Positions 63,165 to 64,000 of a stretch of DNA of 64,000 bases are shown one piece after another (positions within the stretch are counted from its first letter, which is position 1; each line of letters opens with the position of its first letter). Position numbers and translations under genes: made by a program. The notes below the pieces were generated by a model. The model was not told where the DNA came from. It did not search any database and saw only the letters and a program-made list of their open reading frames with translations. Source of the DNA: Pedobacter kyonggii (lineage in GTDB: Bacteria > Bacteroidota > Bacteroidia > Sphingobacteriales > Sphingobacteriaceae); NCBI RefSeq assembly GCF_004310665.1, contig NZ_SIXF01000004.1, positions 177,742 through 241,741 of the forward strand, read 5' to 3'.

Positions 63165-64000
63165 CTACTGCTGGCATGCAGGCTTCCAAAGCTCGGGTAA
63201 GACCAGTATGGCTCCGTGGTGCTTTTTAATAATTGCACGGCATTGAGAAGAATGGAAAATCTCATGAAGCAACCCATGGGTCCTGTTGACAAGGAGTAAA
63301 AGATTATCTTTCGATGGAGGAAACATCCGGTTGATTTCACTGGCGATGGCATTGGATTTTAGAAGATGAAAGGGGATATCGCTGAATTTATCTTTCTGCA
63401 AAACGCGCTGAAAAGATGTTATACGGTCCTCTTCATCAAAATCAGCAACTAGCCCGCGGCTTTCCATTACGTAACTGAGTGAAAGGCTGGCCTTGAACGC
63501 TTTGCGGATCTTCTCAATGGATTCAAGCAGAGCGATGTCCTTTTCATTGAGGTCGGAAGCGAAGTTTATCCTGCACTTATCTGGAAGGAATTCACTGGAA
63601 GATAATATAAGCAGTGGGCAATCGCTGTTTCGCATGGCAATATGGATATGGTTTGCAAAAAGAAAATTACTTTTATGCCTTTTGTGCCTGCCCATCACCG
63701 CCAGTATTAGTTTTTCGCCCTGCTGAATGTCGTAAAGTACCTCAGATATCGGGCCTATGGTGTTTATCGTGTGAATTCTGATGTACTGTTGACGAGTTTT
63801 CATTTGTTTTAAAAGCCTTTCCTTTTCTTTTTCAAGCGAAATTTTAGCCTTCTCCTCCATTTCCTTATAGTCCATTTTTAAAGGTTCAGCGAGAATAATC
63901 TGGGGCAGGTGATAGCTGTGCAGCAGCAGGAGCTCAGCCCCGAAATGTTCAGCAATGCCTAGAGCGGTTTGAGCTGCATTTTTAGCGGCCCTGGAAAAAT
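63165..64000 (-). CDS. Universal stress protein (4), N-terminus outside window
   Basis: The reading frame is open to base 64000, so the gene starts beyond the window; an internal ATG at 63875 is not the real start. The visible part begins FSRAAKNAAQTALGIAEHFG, the usual end of the first Usp helix, and continues with LLLLHSYHLP. A long helix, MEEKAKISLEKEKERLLKQM, and LILAVMGRHKRHKSNFLFANHIHIAMRNSDCPLLIL (ATP-loop region) follow. A second, weaker Usp fold begins KCRINFASDLNEKDIALLESI. At least 278 residues are visible. Confidence 0.8.
   Translation of the reverse strand, partial: FSRAAKNAAQTALGIAEHFGAELLLLHSYHLPQIILAEPLKMDYKEMEEKAKISLEKEKERLLKQMKTRQQYIRIHTINTIGPISEVLYDIQQGEKLILAVMGRHKRHKSNFLFANHIHIAMRNSDCPLLILSSSEFLPDKCRINFASDLNEKDIALLESIEKIRKAFKASLSLSYVMESRGLVADFDEEDRITSFQRVLQKDKFSDIPFHLLKSNAIASEINRMFPPSKDNLLLLVNRTHGLLHEIFHSSQCRAIIKKHHGAILVLPELWKPACQQ

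Noticed and set aside
1-64000. tRNA, rRNA, CRISPR array, prophage or toxin-antitoxin pair
   Set aside because: Looked for on both strands by pattern; no regularly spaced repeats, cloverleaf-like segments, phage genes or paired small toxin/antitoxin genes were seen.

Overview
The window looks like a chromosomal segment of a Sphingobacteriaceae bacterium (Bacteroidota), most like Pedobacter. The reasons are two SusC/SusD pairs, lipoproteins with Bacteroidota-style lipoboxes, promoters that fit the TTTG / TAnnTTTG consensus, almost no Shine-Dalgarno sequences, and moderate to low G+C. No rRNA, tRNA, CRISPR array or intact transposase was seen. Genes run off both ends: a DsbD-type protein on the left and a universal stress protein on the right.

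Layout. (1) 1-2643: a minus-strand redox pair (DsbD N-terminal domain, peroxiredoxin-like protein) and a lipoprotein with duplicated spondin-like domains. (2) 3484-41193: a large polysaccharide utilisation locus (PUL) in three operons. Operon A is a GH16-type enzyme plus SusC/SusD. Operon B is SusC/SusD, a DUF5017 lipoprotein, three related large toroid-type proteins and an SGNH esterase. Operon C is GH97, GH2, an SASA esterase, an FAD oxidoreductase and a sodium:solute symporter. A DUF4886 protein follows. Regulators are GntR-type (11683-12699) and LacI-type (29063-30076) instead of the usual hybrid two-component or sigma/anti-sigma systems. An identical tandem 16-bp operator pair lies before operons A and C, and a different dyad sits on the operon B promoter. 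I infer a LacI-controlled A+C regulon and a GntR-controlled B operon acting on one acetylated, probably beta-linked glycan that I cannot name. (3) 41864-44922: a small Crp/Fnr regulon (regulator, zinc-free MDR oxidoreductase, two small secreted proteins, one frameshifted); three promoters carry the same 14-bp palindrome at a fixed distance from the -7 box. (4) 45024-49537: a sulfane-sulfur module (split YeeE/YedE transporter, decayed rhodanese, MBL-rhodanese fusion, TauE/SafE exporter, Crp/Fnr regulator). (5) 49570-64000: a stress island (BON protein, P-type ATPase, four universal stress proteins, Hsp20, ECF sigma factor, PAS histidine kinase, receiver-Crp response regulator) scattered with pseudogenes.

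The strongest unifying observation is a TGAY-N4-RTCA dyad centred about 29.5 bp upstream of a TAnnTTTR-like -7 box. It occurs before the MBL-rhodanese gene, the TauE/SafE gene, two universal stress genes and the Hsp20 gene, with looser versions elsewhere. This suggests that one FNR/CRP-type regulator joins the sulfur and stress modules.

Decay is common: a susD scrap after operon B; broken rhodanese, pyridoxamine-oxidase-like and BON genes; a frameshift in a 9-T run that removes the C-terminus of the P-type ATPase; and two copies of a roughly 400-bp non-coding repeat at 11222-11622 and 50929-51360.
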